A DNA stretch of 55,309 bases from positions 1 through 55,309 of the forward strand of contig NZ_LAZX01000079.1 in assembly GCF_000980895.1 (NCBI RefSeq), in the 5' to 3' direction. Made by a program: the position numbers and the translations under genes. Below the pieces are notes generated by a model. It was given only the letters and a program-made list of their open reading frames with translations, searched no databases and was not told the origin of the DNA. Positions 52,654 through 55,309 of this stretch are shown in pieces. Within the stretch, counting starts at the first letter, position 1; every line of letters begins with the position of its first letter. Source of the stretch: Sphingomonas sp. Ag1. GTDB lineage: Bacteria; Pseudomonadota; Alphaproteobacteria; Sphingomonadales; Sphingomonadaceae.

Positions 52654-53286
52654 TTAGCTGGCGAGGCGGCGGATGTCGGGGACGTGGTGGCGGTACACGC
52701 CGGGGGCGGTGCACGTCGTCAGCCGGTCGATCGCCGCCGCCACGATCGCGGCTTCGAGCGCGGCGTAGCGGCCGAGCGGGCCGGGGAGCAGCGGGTCGAG
52801 CAAGGGGGCGATACGCTGCGCCAGCCACTCCCCAGGGCGGCGCTCCGCGCGTGGGCCGAGGAGCAGGCTGGGGCGAAGGATGTCCACCCGGTCGAAGCCG
52901 AGTGTGGCGACGCCCGCTTCGGCCTCACCCTTGGTGGCAAGATACAGGCCGCGGCCGCCGGCACCGACCGAGCTGACCATGATGAAATGATGCGCCCCCA
53001 CATCACGGGCGAGGCGGGCGAAGGCGAGGACATAATCATGGTCGACGCGGCGGAAGGCGGCGGCTGATCCGGCGGCGCGGCGGGTGGTGCCGAGGCAGCA
53101 GATGGCGACGTCGGCGGGTGCCGTCGGGAGGGCGGCGAGCGCGGTGAAATCCACCTTGCGCTCCACGGGCTGCCGGGGATTTCGCACGAGGCTGTCGAGC
53201 GTGACGTCGGGACGGCGGCGGAGGCGGGCGGTGAGGAGGCCGCCGACCAGGCCCGTGCCGCCGGCCATGATGATGCGCGTGACCAT
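52654..53286 (-). CDS. NAD(P)-binding Rossmann-fold protein (NmrA/NAD(P)H-binding, atypical SDR)
   Basis: 210 residues from ATG 53286. N-terminal IIMAGGTGLVGGLLTARL is the GxxGxxG nucleotide loop of atypical SDRs; VAICCLGTTRRAAGSAAAFRRVDHDYVLAFARLARDVGAHHFIMVSSVGA is characteristic of the HTATIP2/TIP30-like and YbjT-like group. The short length fits a cofactor-binding domain with a small cap. The role is unclear: perhaps oxidoreductase, perhaps regulator of electron transfer. An ATG seven codons later is the alternative start. Confidence 0.9.
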   Translation of the reverse strand: MVTRIIMAGGTGLVGGLLTARLRRRPDVTLDSLVRNPRQPVERKVDFTALAALPTAPADVAICCLGTTRRAAGSAAAFRRVDHDYVLAFARLARDVGAHHFIMVSSVGAGGRGLYLATKGEAEAGVATLGFDRVDILRPSLLLGPRAERRPGEWLAQRIAPLLDPLLPGPLGRYAALEAAIVAAAIDRLTTCTAPGVYRHHVPDIRRLAS

Positions 53287-53474
53287 GCGCGCGAGGCTAG
53301 GCAATCGGACGCACGCTGTCGACCAATTGGGCGGGTGCGCGGCGGCCGCGAGCGCAGCGCGAGCGGCCGGGGTGCGGCCTGTTGCCGGCGCGATTTGGCC
53401 ACGGGGCGCGATGCGCCGGCCAGCACCCTTGCCGCAGGCGCTTCCATCCGGCACGACGCCCGCCGGGGGGAAAA

Positions 53475-55309
53475 ATGATCCGTACATCCATCGCCGTCAG
53501 CATTCTGTTTGCCATGGTCGCGCCGGTCGCGGCGAGCGCGGCGGATCGCCCCGCCACCCAGCGCCTGCCGGCGGGCGATCCGCGCGGCGGGACCGAGCGG
53601 CTGGACGGGTTGCTGCCGGTGCATGTCGATCGCAAGGGCGGGCGCATCCTGCTGGCGCTGCCGGCGCCGGGGCGCGACGGGGTGGCGACACGGCTGCTGT
53701 ATATCAATGCGCTGCGCACCGGGCTTGGCTCCGCCCCGATCGGGCTTGATCGCGCGCAGCCGGGGCCGGCGCAGGAGCTGGTGATCCGGCGGCTGGGCAA
53801 GAAGATCGCGTTCGAGCTCGCCAACCCGCGGTTCCGCGCCACCAATGGCTCGGCCGCGGAGCAGGCAGCGGCGAGCGATGCCTTTGCCACCTCCACGCTT
53901 TGGCTGGGCGATGCGATCGATGCCGCCGACGGCACATTGCTGGTCGACATCGCGCCGTTCCTGGCGCGCGACACCAAGGGGATCACCGCGCAGCTCAACA
54001 GCGGGGGCGAAAAGGGCTGGAAGCTGGTCGAGGCGCTGAGCGCGGCCGACACCAACAATGTCCGGGCCTTTCCGCTGAACCTCGAGTTCGAGGCGCGGCA
54101 GACCTATGCCAGCGAGACGCCCGGCGCGGAGGTGCGCAACATCGCGCCCGACCCGCGGCAAGTGACGATGGTGGTGCGGCACAGCTTCGTCGCGATGCCG
54201 ACGCCGGGCTATGTCACCCGCGCGTTCGACCCGCGCGGCGGCAGCTTCGCGACGCAAGTGCTTGATTTCGGTGCGCCGCTGGGCGGGCAGATCGTGCAGA
54301 ACCTGTCCAACCGTTTCCGGCTGGAACGGGTCGACCCCGCCGCGCCGCGATCGCGCGTGAAGACGCCGATCACCTTCTATATCGACAATGCCGCGCCCGA
54401 GCCGATCCGCACCGCGCTGCTGGAAGGCGCATCGTGGTGGAAGGCGGCGTTCGAGGCGGCGGGATATATCGATGCCTATCGCGTCGAGATCCTGCCCGAC
54501 GGGGCCGACCCGCTCGACATGCGGTACAATGTCGTCAACTGGGTCAATCGCGCGACGCGGGGCTGGTCCTATGGCTATGCCGTGTCCGACCCGCGCACCG
54601 GCGAGATCCTGAAGGGATCGGTGCTGCTGGGGTCGCTGCGCGTGCGGCAGGACATGCTGATCTACGAAGGGCTGGTCGGAGCGGACAAGACCGGGACGGG
54701 CGGGCCGAACGATCCGGCGCAGGTCGCGCTGGCGCGCATCCGGCAGCTCGCCGCGCATGAGGTGGGCCATGCGCTGGGGCTGCAGCACAATTTCGCCGGC
54801 AGCACGCAGGATCGCGCATCGGTGATGGATTATCCCGCGCCGCGCATCGGGCTGGTCAATGGTGCGCCGGACCTGAGCGATGCCTATGGCGTCGGGCTGG
54901 GCGCATGGGACCATCATGCGATCGACTGGCTGTACGGCGACCCCGCAGGCGGCAATCCCGACGCGGCGGCGCGGGCCAAGGCGGCGGCGGCGGAAGCCAA
55001 GGGCCTGCGGTTCGTTTCCGACGAGAATTCGCGCGTCGTGTCCGCGTCGCAGCCATGGGGCAGCCTGTGGGACGACGGCGCGGACCCGGTCGCCGAGCTG
55101 GAGCGGATGATGGCGGTACGCGCCGCGGCGATCGCACGCTTCGGCCCGCGCGCGCTGGCGACGGGCGAGCCGGTCGCGGCGCTGCGGCGCAAGTTCGTGC
55201 CGATCTGGCTGCTCCACCGCTACCAGGTGGAAGCGGCGGGCAAGCTGCTGGGCGGCGCGACGTCGACCTATGCCGTGGCGGGGGGCGCGGGCGATCCGGC
55301 GGCGGCGGC
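53475..55309 (+). CDS. Zinc-dependent metalloprotease, DUF5117/DUF4953 type (3' truncated by window edge)
   Basis: About 611 residues visible without a stop; homologues are roughly 800-850 long, so 200 or so are missing. Signal peptide MIRTSIAVSILFAMVAPVAASA, preceded by GGGGGGAAAA. A long beta-rich N-terminal part (DUF5117 region, 30-300, with GLLPVHVDRKGGRILLALP) leads to the metallopeptidase: HEVGHALGLQHNF at residues 428-440, extended zinc motif HExxHxxGxxH, plus SVMDYPAPRI as the Met-turn. This is a metzincin-type site. It is exported and probably degrades proteins in the periplasm or outside. Confidence 0.93.
   Translation, partial: MIRTSIAVSILFAMVAPVAASAADRPATQRLPAGDPRGGTERLDGLLPVHVDRKGGRILLALPAPGRDGVATRLLYINALRTGLGSAPIGLDRAQPGPAQELVIRRLGKKIAFELANPRFRATNGSAAEQAAASDAFATSTLWLGDAIDAADGTLLVDIAPFLARDTKGITAQLNSGGEKGWKLVEALSAADTNNVRAFPLNLEFEARQTYASETPGAEVRNIAPDPRQVTMVVRHSFVAMPTPGYVTRAFDPRGGSFATQVLDFGAPLGGQIVQNLSNRFRLERVDPAAPRSRVKTPITFYIDNAAPEPIRTALLEGASWWKAAFEAAGYIDAYRVEILPDGADPLDMRYNVVNWVNRATRGWSYGYAVSDPRTGEILKGSVLLGSLRVRQDMLIYEGLVGADKTGTGGPNDPAQVALARIRQLAAHEVGHALGLQHNFAGSTQDRASVMDYPAPRIGLVNGAPDLSDAYGVGLGAWDHHAIDWLYGDPAGGNPDAAARAKAAAAEAKGLRFVSDENSRVVSASQPWGSLWDDGADPVAELERMMAVRAAAIARFGPRALATGEPVAALRRKFVPIWLLHRYQVEAAGKLLGGATSTYAVAGGAGDPAAA

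Noticed and set aside
52719..55217. 832-codon minus-strand open frame opposite the zinc metalloprotease
   Set aside because: Composition is that of antisense GC-rich DNA; the plus-strand frame has a signal peptide and HExxHxxGxxH.

Overview
This is a GC-rich, gene-dense stretch of an alphaproteobacterial genome, most likely a sphingomonad (Sphingomonadaceae). The reasons are the number of TonB-dependent receptors and outer-membrane barrel proteins, the codon use, a LOV-HTH photoreceptor of the EL222 type, and the many ATGA start/stop overlaps. No tRNA, rRNA, CRISPR array or insertion sequence was seen. Identifications rest on motifs and family knowledge; no database search was run.

Layout. 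1-5.5 kb: the end of an RND-type outer-membrane factor, a MarR regulator and a three-gene molybdenum hydroxylase (2Fe-2S, FAD, Mo subunits), with a promoter/operator candidate between regulator and enzyme. 5.6-16.2 kb: an uncharacterised 744-residue protein with a frameshifted SDR, a quinone-reductase-like enzyme, a small membrane protein, an M1 peptidase, an FMN reductase, two SDRs and a type II NADH dehydrogenase. 16.2-23.9 kb: a translationally coupled heavy-metal RND efflux operon (adaptor, pump, DUF3240, outer-membrane factor) divergent from a two-component system, with a perfect palindrome between them. 24-32.5 kb: a large TonB receptor, a cardiolipin synthase, and a DUF2946/TonB receptor/PepSY metal-uptake set. 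32.5-35 kb: mesD and mesX, the oxygen-dependent, B12-independent core methionine synthase and its partner, behind a cobalamin riboswitch and an AT-rich palindrome. 35-40.2 kb: a barrel protein and a siderophore receptor divergent from a small membrane protein, a PepSY protein and a DUF3325-like protein, with a Fur-box candidate in between. 40.4-45.7 kb: a fasciclin protein, a LOV-LuxR photoreceptor, an OmpA-like barrel, MntP behind a Mn2+ (yybP-ykoY) riboswitch, a lipoprotein and a decayed chloride channel. 45.7-52 kb: a DUF6665 protein, a Cre-like tyrosine recombinase with a 34-bp lox-like site just upstream, and a divergent archaic chaperone-usher (Csu-type) pilus operon whose usher carries two frameshifts. 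52-55.3 kb: a glutathione transferase, a Rossmann-fold protein and the start of a large zinc metalloprotease.

Most notable are (1) the chromosomally placed Cre/lox-like pair: the recombinase keeps Cre's catalytic spacing, and a 13-8-13 inverted repeat with loxP geometry lies between it and the pilus operon; (2) the mesX-mesD operon with two stacked control elements; (3) the LOV-HTH light-sensing regulator with a tandem repeat in its upstream region; (4) the RND operon and two-component system sharing a palindrome. Five single-base frameshifts in three genes (SDR, ClC channel, usher) could be real decay or assembly error and should be checked before these genes are called dead.
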